Source of the DNA: DATBMA01 sp036555105
GTDB lineage: Bacteria > Actinomycetota > Acidimicrobiia > Spongiisociales > ZC4RG35
DNA length: 64,000 nt
Assembly (NCBI GenBank): GCA_036555105.1
Contig: DATBMA010000062.1
Location: 39,707-103,706 of the forward strand
Reading direction: 5' to 3'
Shown: one piece after another, positions 19,388 to 28,179 of the stretch
Numbering within the stretch: the stretch's first letter is position 1
Layout: each line of letters begins with the position of its first letter
Translations under genes and position numbers: made by a program
The notes under the pieces: model-generated
Databases searched by the model: none
What the model was told of the DNA's origin: nothing
Seen by the model: only the letters and a program-made list of their open reading frames with translations

Positions 19388-21247
19388 TCAGAGGTCTGCA
19401 GGCCCGCCGTACATGTCGTCGATCGACCCCTGGTACTTCTCCAGCACCACCCGGCGCTTGAGCTTGAGCGATGGGGTGATCTCACCGGACTCGGGCGTCC
19501 AGACGTCGGACACGATGACGAACTTCTTCACCTGCTCGACCCTGGACACCTTCTCGTTGGCCGCGTCCAGCGCCTTCTGCACCTCGACCCGCACCTCGGC
19601 CAACCCGCTGAAGGAGGTCATGTCCGTGTATTCGAGGCTGTTGGCCTTGGCCCATCCAGGCGCCTCATCGGGGTCGAGGGAAATGACCATCGACAGGAAC
19701 TGCCTGCCATCACCGACCATGCAGGCGTGGGCCACGAGAGGATGGTTCTTGATCGCCGTCTCCAGGGTCGCCGGGGCGATGTTCTTGCCGGCGGCGGTGA
19801 TGATGATCTCCTTCTTGCGGCCGACGATGAACAGGAAGCCGTCCTCGTCGAACCGGCCGAGGTCACCCGAGTGGATCCATCCGTCCTTGGTGAAGGTGGC
19901 GGCCGTCTCCTCTGGCATCTTGTAATAGCCGGCGGTGACCACTCCCCCTCTCATCATGATCTCGCCGTCCTCAGCCAGCTCCACCTCGACCCCGGGAATG
20001 GCCTTCCCGATCGAGCCGATCCGATCGGCGCCGGGAAGGTTGGTCGTGGCAGGACCGGTGGTCTCGCTCATGCCGTACAGCTCGTAGAGAGGCACCCCGA
20101 CTGCCCGGAAGAAGCGAATGAGGTCGTCGTTGATCGGAGCAGCGGCGGTGATCGCGATGAGCAATTGGTCCAGGCCGAGGCCGTGCCTCACCTTGGAGAA
20201 CACGAGACGTTCGAACACGGCGTGCTTGACCCTGCGACCGCCGGGCGAGCGCCGCCCGGCTTCCTGATCCGCCACCACCTCCAAGCCGTTTTTGAGGGCG
20301 GCCTTGATGATTCCTTCCCGTTTGGGATCCTCTGCGAAGCGCGCAAGGAGCCGTGAGTGGAACTTCTCCCACACTCGCGGCACTGCCACGAACACGGTGG
20401 GGCGGGCCTTGGTTATGTAGTCGAGCACCCGACCGAGGTCGGGGCAGTAGAACACCTCGCCCGCCTTGTAGAGGCCCAGGTAGTGGGTGGCGAGCCGCTC
20501 GGCGATGTGGGCGAGCGGGAGATAGCTCACCAGCCTGGGGTTGTCCGGGATCTCGATCGCTCGCACGAGGCATTCGGTCGTCCACAGCACGTTGCGATGG
20601 GTGATCATCACGCCCTTGGGGGTGCCAGTGGTGCCGCTCGTGTAGATCAGGGTGGCCAGTCCGTCGGGTCTGGCGGCGGCGGCTGCCCTCGTCACCAGGT
20701 CATGGTCTTCGGCCAGCGCCTTGCGTCCACGGGCGACCAGGTCCTCCCAAGAGAGCACCCAGTCGGTGGTGTCGTAGTTGTCGGCTCCCTCCATCAGCAC
20801 GATGTAACGGAGCTCCGGCAGCTCCGACTTGATCGCCTCCCACCGTTTCATGAACGTGAGATCCTCGAGGATGGCGACCTTGGCAGAGCAGTTCGAGGCG
20901 ATGTACTGGATCTGGCCCTGGGCGAGGGTCGAGTAGATGGTCACCCCGGTGCCGGCGGCATGCACCGCCCCGAGGTCGGCGATGACATGCTCGGGCCGGT
21001 TGCCGGCCATGATGGCGACAAAGTCGCCAGCTCCCACGCCGAGCCCGATCAACCCGGCCGCGACCTCGTGGACCGCGGTCCGGTAGCCGGACCAGGTGAG
21101 ATCCTTCCAATCCTCCCCTTCCTTCCACCAGATGGCGGACTTGTCGGGGAAGTCACGGGCATTGCGGTCGATCACGTCGACCAGGGTCTTGCCCTCGACG
21201 GTTGCGTCGATCTCGGACCGCTCTTGCAGGACGGTGCTGCGGGTCAT
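19388..21247 (-). CDS. Long-chain fatty-acid-CoA ligase (AMP-forming)
   Basis: A 619-residue AMP-binding enzyme. The P-loop-like A3 motif TLIYTSGTTGTPKGVMITH, A5 ELYGMSETTG, and the hinge/A8 region IHSGDLGRFDEDGFLFIVGR are present, and the C-terminal domain ends in SLKLKRRVVLEKY. Length and sequence fit the FAA/FadD15-like long-chain branch. It activates a carboxylic acid to its CoA thioester, the entry step for the downstream SDR, hydratase and dehydrogenase. The ATG at 21247 is preceded by GGAGGAGGA; upstream in-frame sequence is not family-like. First gene of the operon; the 150-base gap to the divergent SIMPL gene should contain its promoter. Confidence 0.94.
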   Translation of the reverse strand: MTRSTVLQERSEIDATVEGKTLVDVIDRNARDFPDKSAIWWKEGEDWKDLTWSGYRTAVHEVAAGLIGLGVGAGDFVAIMAGNRPEHVIADLGAVHAAGTGVTIYSTLAQGQIQYIASNCSAKVAILEDLTFMKRWEAIKSELPELRYIVLMEGADNYDTTDWVLSWEDLVARGRKALAEDHDLVTRAAAAARPDGLATLIYTSGTTGTPKGVMITHRNVLWTTECLVRAIEIPDNPRLVSYLPLAHIAERLATHYLGLYKAGEVFYCPDLGRVLDYITKARPTVFVAVPRVWEKFHSRLLARFAEDPKREGIIKAALKNGLEVVADQEAGRRSPGGRRVKHAVFERLVFSKVRHGLGLDQLLIAITAAAPINDDLIRFFRAVGVPLYELYGMSETTGPATTNLPGADRIGSIGKAIPGVEVELAEDGEIMMRGGVVTAGYYKMPEETAATFTKDGWIHSGDLGRFDEDGFLFIVGRKKEIIITAAGKNIAPATLETAIKNHPLVAHACMVGDGRQFLSMVISLDPDEAPGWAKANSLEYTDMTSFSGLAEVRVEVQKALDAANEKVSRVEQVKKFVIVSDVWTPESGEITPSLKLKRRVVLEKYQGSIDDMYGGPADL

Positions 21248-21396
21248 TCCTCCTCCTGTCCAGGCACTTGGCTGTCCAAGCGATTGGCTGTCAAAGCGGT
21301 TGGCATTTGAGCCCTTGGCGCCCGGGCAGCATACCGGCCGGGGTCGGGAACGTCCCGGCCGGTCCCATGGCCCAGCCGCGCTGCTTTCATGAGCCC

Positions 21397-22020
21397 ATGT
21401 CATCCAAGACGATCACGGTCACCGGGAACGGCGCCGCCTCGGGAGCGCCGGATGTATGCAGGGTCAACCTGGGCGTGAGCGTGGCCAGGGCAGGGGTGGG
21501 TGAGGCCGCCTCCGAGGCCGATGCCGCGCTGCAGGCGATGCTGGCAGTTCTCACCGCCAAGGGAGTGGCCAAGGAAGATATCCGTACAGTCGACTACGGG
21601 ATCCATCCTGAATACGAGCACCGTCCCGAAGGCGGGCGGTTCATCGGCTTCCGAATTCGGAATCAGGTAGAGGCGCTCGTGAGGAGTGCGGAAGACGTCG
21701 GCGATGTGCTCACCGCTGTGGTGGCAGCCGGGGGCGACGCAGTCGAGGTGCAGGGGCTTACGTTCGAGGTGTCGGACCCGGCCGCCCTGCTCTTACATGC
21801 ACGCGATCTGGCGTGGGCCGACGCCGTGGCGAAGGCGGGCCAACTAGCCAAGCTGGCCGGCGCCAAGCTTGGCCCGGCCCGGCGCATCGAGGAGGGGAGG
21901 CTCGGGCCTCCGGGACCGATGCCGATGGCAAGGCTCGCCATGGCCGACAGCACTCCCATCGAGCCTGGCACGAGCACACTGCGCACGTCGATCACGGTCA
22001 CCTTCTCGATCGGAAAGTGA
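21397..22020 (+). CDS. SIMPL (DUF541) domain protein
   Basis: A 207-residue protein with the SIMPL/DUF541 fold pattern: TITVTGNGAASGAPDVCRV at the start, VDYGIHPEY and FRIRNQVEALVRSAEDVGDVL in the middle, and a C-terminal TSITVTFSIGK. Unlike many family members it has no signal peptide, so it is probably cytoplasmic. Function unknown; relatives have been linked to oxidative stress or outer-membrane interaction. The frame extends upstream, but the ATG at 21397 gives the normal family start. The stop overlaps the GTG start of malQ by four bases. Confidence 0.85.
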   Translation: MSSKTITVTGNGAASGAPDVCRVNLGVSVARAGVGEAASEADAALQAMLAVLTAKGVAKEDIRTVDYGIHPEYEHRPEGGRFIGFRIRNQVEALVRSAEDVGDVLTAVVAAGGDAVEVQGLTFEVSDPAALLLHARDLAWADAVAKAGQLAKLAGAKLGPARRIEEGRLGPPGPMPMARLAMADSTPIEPGTSTLRTSITVTFSIGK

Positions 22021-23525
22021 GACCAACCCGCGAGCGCAGCTCCGGGGTCCTTCTCCACATAACTTCGCTGCCGGGCGACGAAGGGATCGGGACGCTGGGG
22101 GAGCCGGCCCTTCGCTTCGCCGACCAGCTGGCTCAAGCCGGTCAGAGCTGGTGGCAGATGCTCCCGGTCGGCCCCACCGGATACCAGGACTCGCCATACC
22201 AATCGACCTCGACATTTGCCGGGAACCCAATGCTCGTGTCGTTGCCGGGCCTGGTGGCCGATGGCCTGCTCGAGCCCGCTGAGATCGAAGGCGCTCTCAC
22301 TCAGGGAGGGGACACGGTCGAGTTCGGGAGAGTGATCCCGGTCAAGCACGCTCTGCTCGAGCTGGCGGCGTCACGGTTCCTCCTCGGCGGCGCCGACCCC
22401 GAATACGCCGTGTTCCGGAAGACCTCGTGGCTGGCCGACTTTGCCCTGTTCGCGGCCCTGAAAGCCGAGCATCGCGGGGCTTCCTGGACGGACTGGGACG
22501 CCGGGCTGGGTGCCAGGCGAGAGCCCGACCTGCAGCGCGCCGGGCGGAGGCTGGCTGCCAAGGTCGAGCGACACGCGGCGATCCAATATCTCTTCGACCG
22601 CCAATGGTCGGAACTGGCTCAACGCTGTCGCAGCCTCGGCATCGGCCTGATCGGCGACCTCCCGATCTATCTCGCTCTCGACTCCGCCGACATCTGGGCG
22701 CGGCCGGAACTGGTTCAACTCGGCAACGACTTCGCCCCCCGGGTTGTGGGCGGGGTGCCTCCCGATTACTACACCCGGTTCGGGCAGCTGTGGGGCAATC
22801 CCATCTATCGATGGGAGGAGATGGCCGCAGATGGCTTCACCTGGTGGGCCTCGAGGCTACGTCATGCCTGCGCGCGCTTCGACCTGGTCCGACTCGACCA
22901 CTTTCGGGGCTTCGCCGCCTATTGGGAGGTGGCTCCCGACGCGCCCGACGCGGTCAACGGGCGGTGGGTGCCTGGGCCGGGGCTTCGATTCTTCGAGGCG
23001 ATGCGATCCTCCCTGGGCGGGCTGCCGCTCGTGGCGGAGGACCTGGGCTTCATGACCGATGATGTCCACGAGCTGCGGGCCACGCTCGGGCTGCCGGGGA
23101 TGCGAGTCGCACAGTTCGGGTTCGGACCGGAGCCGGGTGCCAAGCTCCATCACCCGGCCAATTACCCGGAGGATGTCGTCGCATATACCGCCACCCACGA
23201 CAGCGACACCACGCAGGGCTGGTTCTGGAAGGCCAATCCTCGCCACGACCGTCGACGCCTGCGGGGTGGGCCGCGGCGAATGACCCGTGAGCTCGGCATC
23301 GACGGGACCGAAGTGCACTGGGATCTGGCCGGCCTGGTCTGGGAGTCGGCGGCCGGGGTGGCGATGATGCCGGCTCAGGACCTGCTCGGCCTCGGGTCGG
23401 AGGCAAGGATGAACGTGCCCGGTGAGCCCCGTGGGAACTGGCGCTGGCGACTGGCCCGTCCGGTGACCGAGGTCACATGGCAGCGCATGCGGCAGCTGAC
23501 GGTGGGGTCCGGCCGTGATCGATGA
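22017..23525 (+). CDS. malQ: 4-alpha-glucanotransferase (amylomaltase, GH77)
   Basis: A 502-residue GH77 enzyme that moves alpha-1,4-glucan segments between chains during glycogen or maltodextrin metabolism. The catalytic residues fall almost exactly where they are in Thermus amylomaltase: nucleophile Asp294 in VRLDHFRGF, acid/base Glu341 in LVAEDLG and the third carboxylate Asp395 in ATHDSDTTQG. SGVLLHITSLPG at the N-terminus and GNWRWRL at the C-terminus are family-typical. The start is GTG at 22017 (GTGA overlap with the SIMPL stop); the open frame upstream belongs to another frame of that gene. Confidence 0.95.
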   Translation: MRPTRERSSGVLLHITSLPGDEGIGTLGEPALRFADQLAQAGQSWWQMLPVGPTGYQDSPYQSTSTFAGNPMLVSLPGLVADGLLEPAEIEGALTQGGDTVEFGRVIPVKHALLELAASRFLLGGADPEYAVFRKTSWLADFALFAALKAEHRGASWTDWDAGLGARREPDLQRAGRRLAAKVERHAAIQYLFDRQWSELAQRCRSLGIGLIGDLPIYLALDSADIWARPELVQLGNDFAPRVVGGVPPDYYTRFGQLWGNPIYRWEEMAADGFTWWASRLRHACARFDLVRLDHFRGFAAYWEVAPDAPDAVNGRWVPGPGLRFFEAMRSSLGGLPLVAEDLGFMTDDVHELRATLGLPGMRVAQFGFGPEPGAKLHHPANYPEDVVAYTATHDSDTTQGWFWKANPRHDRRRLRGGPRRMTRELGIDGTEVHWDLAGLVWESAAGVAMMPAQDLLGLGSEARMNVPGEPRGNWRWRLARPVTEVTWQRMRQLTVGSGRDR

Positions 23526-25452
23526 CGTCGCCTGGCGCCAGCAGCCCGAGGAGGCCGCCCGCAGCGCCACCGGCCGGTTCATGGCGGTGCACGAGATCGA
23601 GACCTACGAAGAGCTGGTCTCGCGCTCCCGGGCCGATCCCGCATGGTTCTGGCCGGCCGCGCTGGACTTCCTGGGGATTCGATTCGACCCGCCTTTCTCC
23701 GGGGTGTGGGACCAGAGCCGGGGACTGCCCTGGACCACCTGGTTCACGGAAGGCGGGCTCAACCTCTCGACGGTGTGCGTCGACCGCTGGGCGGCCGCCC
23801 AGCCGGAACGCCCGGCATTGCTCTCGACCCGGGAGGACGGCAGCCGGACGACCCTCAGCTTCGGCGCGCTGCGGGCGGAGGTAGGTCGCTGGGCGTCAGC
23901 CCTCTCGGCACTCGGTGTCCGTAAAGGCGACGCAGTGGCCGGCTACCTGCCCATGTCCCCCCAGGCGGTCGTCCTCTTCCTGGCCGTTGCTCGGCTGGGG
24001 GCGGTATTCGTACCGATCTTCTCTGGGTTCGGGGCAGGGGCGGTGGCGGAGAGGCTCAGGCGACCACCGATCAAGGTGATCGTCACGGCCGACGGCTTCG
24101 TGCGCAGAGGACGGCTCAATCCGATGAAAGAGGTGGCATCGGAGGCGGTCGAGCTGGCCGGGACGGTCACCACGGTGGCAGTGGTCAGGTACTCGAAACC
24201 GGACGATATGGCGGTGTCGCCGGGCGAGGTGTCGATGGATGATCTGCTTTCCCAGGCGGGGGATGCGCCCGCGGCCGCCACTGGCTCGGAGGACCCGCTG
24301 CTGATCGCATACACATCCGGCACGACCGGCCGGCCCAAGGCGGCAGTGCACGTCCATGGCGGGCTGACCGCCAAGCTGGCAGTGGAAGGGGCGTTCCAGT
24401 TCGACCTCGGCCAGGGGGACATCCTCATGTGGATGACCGACATGGGCTGGATCATGGGCCCGTGGACCGTTGTAGCCGGCCTGGCCAACGGCGCCGCCAT
24501 CGCCACCTTCGACGGCGTCCCCGACCATCCGAGCCCTGGCAGGCTGTGGCAGCTGACCCGCGACATGGGGGTGACGGTGCTGGGGGTCTCGCCGACGCTG
24601 ATCCGCACCCTGCAGCCCCATGGCACCGCCCACGTCGGAGCCGACGACCTCGCGACGGTGCGAGCCTTCGGCTCCACCGGGGAACCATGGAACCCCGACC
24701 CGTGGTGGTGGCTGTTTCGCGACGTCGGCCATGCCACCCGCCCGATCATCAACATTTCGGGTGGCACCGAGATCGGGGCATGCATCCTCTCGGCCCACCC
24801 CATGCAGGGGATCAAGCCGACCTCACTTGGCGGCCCTGCACTGGGAATGGATGCGGATGTGGTCGGCCCCGACGGCCGGCCCGTACGAGGCGAGGTCGGG
24901 GAGCTGGTGGTGCGGCGGCCCTGGCCGGCGATGACCCGCGGCTTCTGGGATGAGCCCGAGCGCTATCTGGATGCCTACTGGCGGCGATTCGACGACGTGT
25001 GGGTTCATGGAGACTGGGCTTCGATCGATGCCGACGGCTTCTGGTATCTGCACGGTCGATCGGACGACACCCTCAACATCGCCGGTAAGCGGATCGGCCC
25101 TGCCGAGGTGGAGTCGGCGGCGGTGGCGCTGCCTGACGTGACGATGGCGGCCGCGGTCTCACTCCCCCACCCGACCAAGGGCGAGTCCATCGCGGTCTAC
25201 GTGGTGGCAGGCACGGGGATCGAGCGAGGGCCGGAGCTGGCCGCGCGGGTGGCCGACGCCGTCGCCGAGAGCCTCGGCCGCCCCTTCCGCCCTAGTCGAG
25301 TCGAGTTCGTCGAGGATCTTCCCAGGACCCGATCCGCCAAGATCATGCGGAGAGTCATAAGGGCGCTGGCGCTGGGTCAGGACCCTGGCGACCTCACCAG
25401 CCTCGAGAACCCTGGCTCACTCGAGGGCTTCGCGACCCTGGACCTCGATTGA
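23515..25452 (+). CDS. AMP-dependent acyl-CoA synthetase, acetyl-CoA synthetase-like
   Basis: A 645-residue enzyme with the N-terminal ACAS domain (ATGRFMAVHEIETYEELVSR and WFWPAALDFLGIRFD) found in acetyl/propionyl-CoA synthetases and acetoacetyl-CoA synthetase. A3 is IAYTSGTTGRPKAAVH, A5 is NISGGTEIGACIL, the hinge region is WASIDADGFWYLHGRSDDT, and the catalytic Lys sits in RTRSAKIMRRV. It would activate a short or medium carboxylic acid with ATP and CoA; the exact acid is uncertain. The GTG start at 23515 overlaps malQ by 11 bases and is needed to include the conserved N-terminus. Shows no obvious functional tie to malQ. Confidence 0.92.
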   Translation: MIDDVAWRQQPEEAARSATGRFMAVHEIETYEELVSRSRADPAWFWPAALDFLGIRFDPPFSGVWDQSRGLPWTTWFTEGGLNLSTVCVDRWAAAQPERPALLSTREDGSRTTLSFGALRAEVGRWASALSALGVRKGDAVAGYLPMSPQAVVLFLAVARLGAVFVPIFSGFGAGAVAERLRRPPIKVIVTADGFVRRGRLNPMKEVASEAVELAGTVTTVAVVRYSKPDDMAVSPGEVSMDDLLSQAGDAPAAATGSEDPLLIAYTSGTTGRPKAAVHVHGGLTAKLAVEGAFQFDLGQGDILMWMTDMGWIMGPWTVVAGLANGAAIATFDGVPDHPSPGRLWQLTRDMGVTVLGVSPTLIRTLQPHGTAHVGADDLATVRAFGSTGEPWNPDPWWWLFRDVGHATRPIINISGGTEIGACILSAHPMQGIKPTSLGGPALGMDADVVGPDGRPVRGEVGELVVRRPWPAMTRGFWDEPERYLDAYWRRFDDVWVHGDWASIDADGFWYLHGRSDDTLNIAGKRIGPAEVESAAVALPDVTMAAAVSLPHPTKGESIAVYVVAGTGIERGPELAARVADAVAESLGRPFRPSRVEFVEDLPRTRSAKIMRRVIRALALGQDPGDLTSLENPGSLEGFATLDLD

Positions 25453-25457
25453 GCCGG

Positions 25458-26234
25458 CTACTTGGGGGCCATGCGGATTCCGCCATCCATCCGGATCACC
25501 TCTCCATTCATGTAGGAGTGACCCAGGAGAAAGCAGGCAAGCTCCGCAAACTCCTCGGGACGCCCGAGGCGCTTCGGGAAGAGGACCTGCTCTCCCAACG
25601 AGAGCCGGGCCGGCTCCGGCATGGCAGCCAGCATGGGCGTGTCCATGATCCCGGGGGCGATGGTATTGACCCTCACTCCGATGGCGGACAGATCGCGTGC
25701 CAGGGGCAGCGTCATTCCTACGATTCCCCCTTTGGACGCCGAGTACGCCACTTGTCCGATCTGACCGTCGAACGCCGCCACCGAGGCGACGTTGACGACC
25801 GCCCCTCGCTCCCCATCCTCGCCGGGCTCGTTGGCAGCCATCACCTTCGCCACGTGCCTGGTGACGTCGAACACTCCGACCAGGTTGATCCTGACGGTCA
25901 GCTCGAAGAGGTCGAGAGGGTGAAGGTCGCCGCTGCGGCTCAGCAGGCGATGGGCTGGGCCGATTCCGGCCGCATTGACGAGGAAGCGAAGGGCTCCCAG
26001 CGCCCCGGCCGCCTGCCCGACAGCCTGCTCAACCTGTTCAGTCCGTGTGACATCTGCGGGCACGAACACGCAACCGGTTCCAAGCGACGCCGCCATCGCC
26101 TCCCCGCGCTCTCCCGGGAGATCGACGATCGCCACCGTGGCACCTGCGTCGACCAGCCTTCGGGCCGTTGCCGCGCCCAGCCCGGACGCGCCTCCCGTCA
26201 CTACTCCTGCCGACCCCCGCAGTTGCAACGACAC
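25458..26234 (-). CDS. SDR oxidoreductase, 3-hydroxyacyl-CoA dehydrogenase type 2-like
   Basis: A roughly 258-residue classical SDR close to HSD17B10-type enzymes. Motifs are VVTGGASGLGAATARRL, AIVDLPG with the Asp that selects NAD(H), LVNAAGIG, the catalytic VVNVASVAAFDGQIGQVAYSA followed by SKGG, and the tail IRMDGGIRMAPK. It probably oxidises short-chain (S)-3-hydroxyacyl-CoA. GTG at 26234 gives the family N-terminus (SLQLRGSAGVVTG), but a GGGAGG lies too close to it; a TTG at 26255 would add seven residues and is the alternative. Divergent from murI. Confidence 0.88.
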   Translation of the reverse strand: MSLQLRGSAGVVTGGASGLGAATARRLVDAGATVAIVDLPGERGEAMAASLGTGCVFVPADVTRTEQVEQAVGQAAGALGALRFLVNAAGIGPAHRLLSRSGDLHPLDLFELTVRINLVGVFDVTRHVAKVMAANEPGEDGERGAVVNVASVAAFDGQIGQVAYSASKGGIVGMTLPLARDLSAIGVRVNTIAPGIMDTPMLAAMPEPARLSLGEQVLFPKRLGRPEEFAELACFLLGHSYMNGEVIRMDGGIRMAPK

Positions 26235-26269
26235 CTCCCGGCTAGGGCCGGGCAAGCTACCACCGACCC

Positions 26270-27043
26270 ATGATCGGCGTATTCGACTCTGGGCTCGGCG
26301 GCTTGTCGGTGTTGCGCCACGTGCGCGCCCAATTGGCCGCTGCCGACCTCGTGTACGTGGCCGATCGGGCCCACGCCCCCTACGGGGAGCGGAGCCTCGA
26401 CTTCGTGCGCGAGCGAGCGGAGGCCATTACGAGCGGCCTGCTGGCGGCAGGCGCCGATGTGATCGTGATCGCATGCAACACCGCCTCGGCCGCGGCCCTC
26501 AACCATCTCAGGCAGGTTCATCCAACGATTCCGTTCGTGGGAATGGAGCCTGCGGTGAAGCCGGCAGCTGCCAGCACCAGGTCGGGAGTTATAGGAGTCC
26601 TCGCCACCACTGCCACATTCCAGGGAGACCTATTTGCTTCCCTGATCGATCGCCATGCCAACGGTGTGACGGTTCTCGAGCAGCCCTGTCCTGGATGGGC
26701 AGATCTGGTCGAGGCTGGCGTCCTCGATGGGCCCGAGGTGGAAGCCAAGGTCCGCCCGCCGGTGACCAGCCTGGTGCGACAAGGGGCGGACACGCTGGTC
26801 CTCGGGTGCACCCACTACCCCTTCCTGGCCCCCGCCGTGCAGCGGGTGGCGGGAAGCGGGGTGAGCCTGATCGACCCGGGTGGAGCGGTCGCCAAGCAGG
26901 CGGCGCGCACCGCAGATGGCATCGACGGGGCATCGGGCTCGGGGACCACTCGGGTCCTGGTGACCGGGGAGGTCACAGGGGTGGCGCAGCTGATCGATCA
27001 ACTCATCGGGTGGCAGGCCGAGATCGAAGCGGTGGGATGGTGA
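26270..27043 (+). CDS. murI: Glutamate racemase
   Basis: A 257-residue glutamate racemase, supplying D-glutamate for peptidoglycan. The N-terminal GVFDSGLGGLSVLRHV, the HAPYGERS segment and the two catalytic cysteines, Cys69 in IACNTASAAAL and Cys180 in LGCTHYPFL, are all present. ATG at 26270 begins the conserved N-terminus. It overlaps menF by seven bases, so the two are probably cotranslated although they act in different pathways. Confidence 0.96.
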   Translation: MIGVFDSGLGGLSVLRHVRAQLAAADLVYVADRAHAPYGERSLDFVRERAEAITSGLLAAGADVIVIACNTASAAALNHLRQVHPTIPFVGMEPAVKPAAASTRSGVIGVLATTATFQGDLFASLIDRHANGVTVLEQPCPGWADLVEAGVLDGPEVEAKVRPPVTSLVRQGADTLVLGCTHYPFLAPAVQRVAGSGVSLIDPGGAVAKQAARTADGIDGASGSGTTRVLVTGEVTGVAQLIDQLIGWQAEIEAVGW

Positions 27044-28179
27044 GCGTGCCGGCAGAGCCAAGTCTGCGATCCGTCCTGGCCGCTCGGCCCGACCACTTCT
27101 GGTGCTCCCCAGGGTCGCTGGTAGCGGGCTGGGGCACCGCCGCCGTTTTCGATCCCGGCACCGGCCCACGGCGTTACACCCGCGCCGGGAGGTTTCTTCG
27201 GGACTGGTCGCAGGCCAACGGGCAAGCGTCGACCCCGGCTCTTGCCTCTTTCACATTCGATCCTGATGTGGCCGGGTCGATCGTCATCGTCGCCCAGCAG
27301 ACGGCAATGCGACGCGAAGGCCAGTGGTCCGTCTATTCGGCAAACGGCGCAGCTCAAGCTCCCCCCACTCCCCAATGGGACGCCCCCGGCGGCGACGACG
27401 AAGCCGTATTCATCCGCCGGGTCCAAGACGCGCTGTCGGCCATCTCGTCCGGAAGCCTCTCCAAGGTGGTCATGGCCAGATCGGTCGAGGTGCGGTTCGC
27501 CGATCCCCTCGACCGCCACGCCGTGCTGGCCTCGCTGACTTCGCGTTACCCACAGGGCCACACCTTCCTGCTCGAGGGGCTGATGGGCTCGTCGCCCGAG
27601 CTACTCGTGGAGCGGCGGGCCAGCCAGGTGCGTTCGGTGGCGCTGGCCGGGTCGGTCGCCATTGAAGCGGGCGGTGAGCGCCTCACCGCCTCCGCCAAGG
27701 AGGCGGAGGAGCACCGGCTCACGGCCGACTGGGTGGAGTCGAAGCTGCGAGCCGTTGCCCCCGGCATCACCCGGTCGGCAGTCGAGGTGGTCGAGTTCGG
27801 CCCTGCCCTCCACCTCGCCACCGCGTTCGTCGGGGACCTCGTTTCGCCGGTGGAGGTCATGGACCTGGTCGCCGCCTTGCACCCGACCCCGGCGGTGGCC
27901 GGAGTCCCGGCGGATGAGGCCATGGCGCTGATCCGACAAGCGGAGGGGGCCATGCGGGGAAGATACGGAGGGCCGATCGGCTGGTTCGACCCTGCCGGTG
28001 ATGGAGAGTGGGCGATCGCCCTCCGATGCGCGTACCTCAACGGTGCCCACGCCAGGTTGCTGGCAGGAGCAGGCGTCGTGGCAGGGTCAGACCCGGAGGC
28101 CGAGCTGGCAGAGACCACCTACAAGCTCGAGACGATGCAGATGGCGCTCGCCGGGACCGGAGTGGCGCCGCTCAGCTGA
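27037..28179 (+). CDS. menF: Isochorismate synthase (menaquinone pathway)
   Basis: A 380-residue chorismate-binding enzyme. The C-terminal 260 residues carry the family motifs: LSKVVMARSVEV, ALAGSVAIEAGGERL, SAKEAEEHRLTADWVESKL, LHPTPAVAGVPADEAMALI and GGPIGWFDPAGDGEWAIALR. These support conversion of chorismate to isochorismate, the first step of menaquinone synthesis, rather than anthranilate synthesis. The facing menD gene backs the assignment. ATG at 27037 and GTG at 27040 are both possible starts; the longer open frame from 25975 is antisense to the SDR and not coding. The 3' end overlaps menD by eight bases. Confidence 0.93.
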   Translation: MVSVPAEPSLRSVLAARPDHFWCSPGSLVAGWGTAAVFDPGTGPRRYTRAGRFLRDWSQANGQASTPALASFTFDPDVAGSIVIVAQQTAMRREGQWSVYSANGAAQAPPTPQWDAPGGDDEAVFIRRVQDALSAISSGSLSKVVMARSVEVRFADPLDRHAVLASLTSRYPQGHTFLLEGLMGSSPELLVERRASQVRSVALAGSVAIEAGGERLTASAKEAEEHRLTADWVESKLRAVAPGITRSAVEVVEFGPALHLATAFVGDLVSPVEVMDLVAALHPTPAVAGVPADEAMALIRQAEGAMRGRYGGPIGWFDPAGDGEWAIALRCAYLNGAHARLLAGAGVVAGSDPEAELAETTYKLETMQMALAGTGVAPLS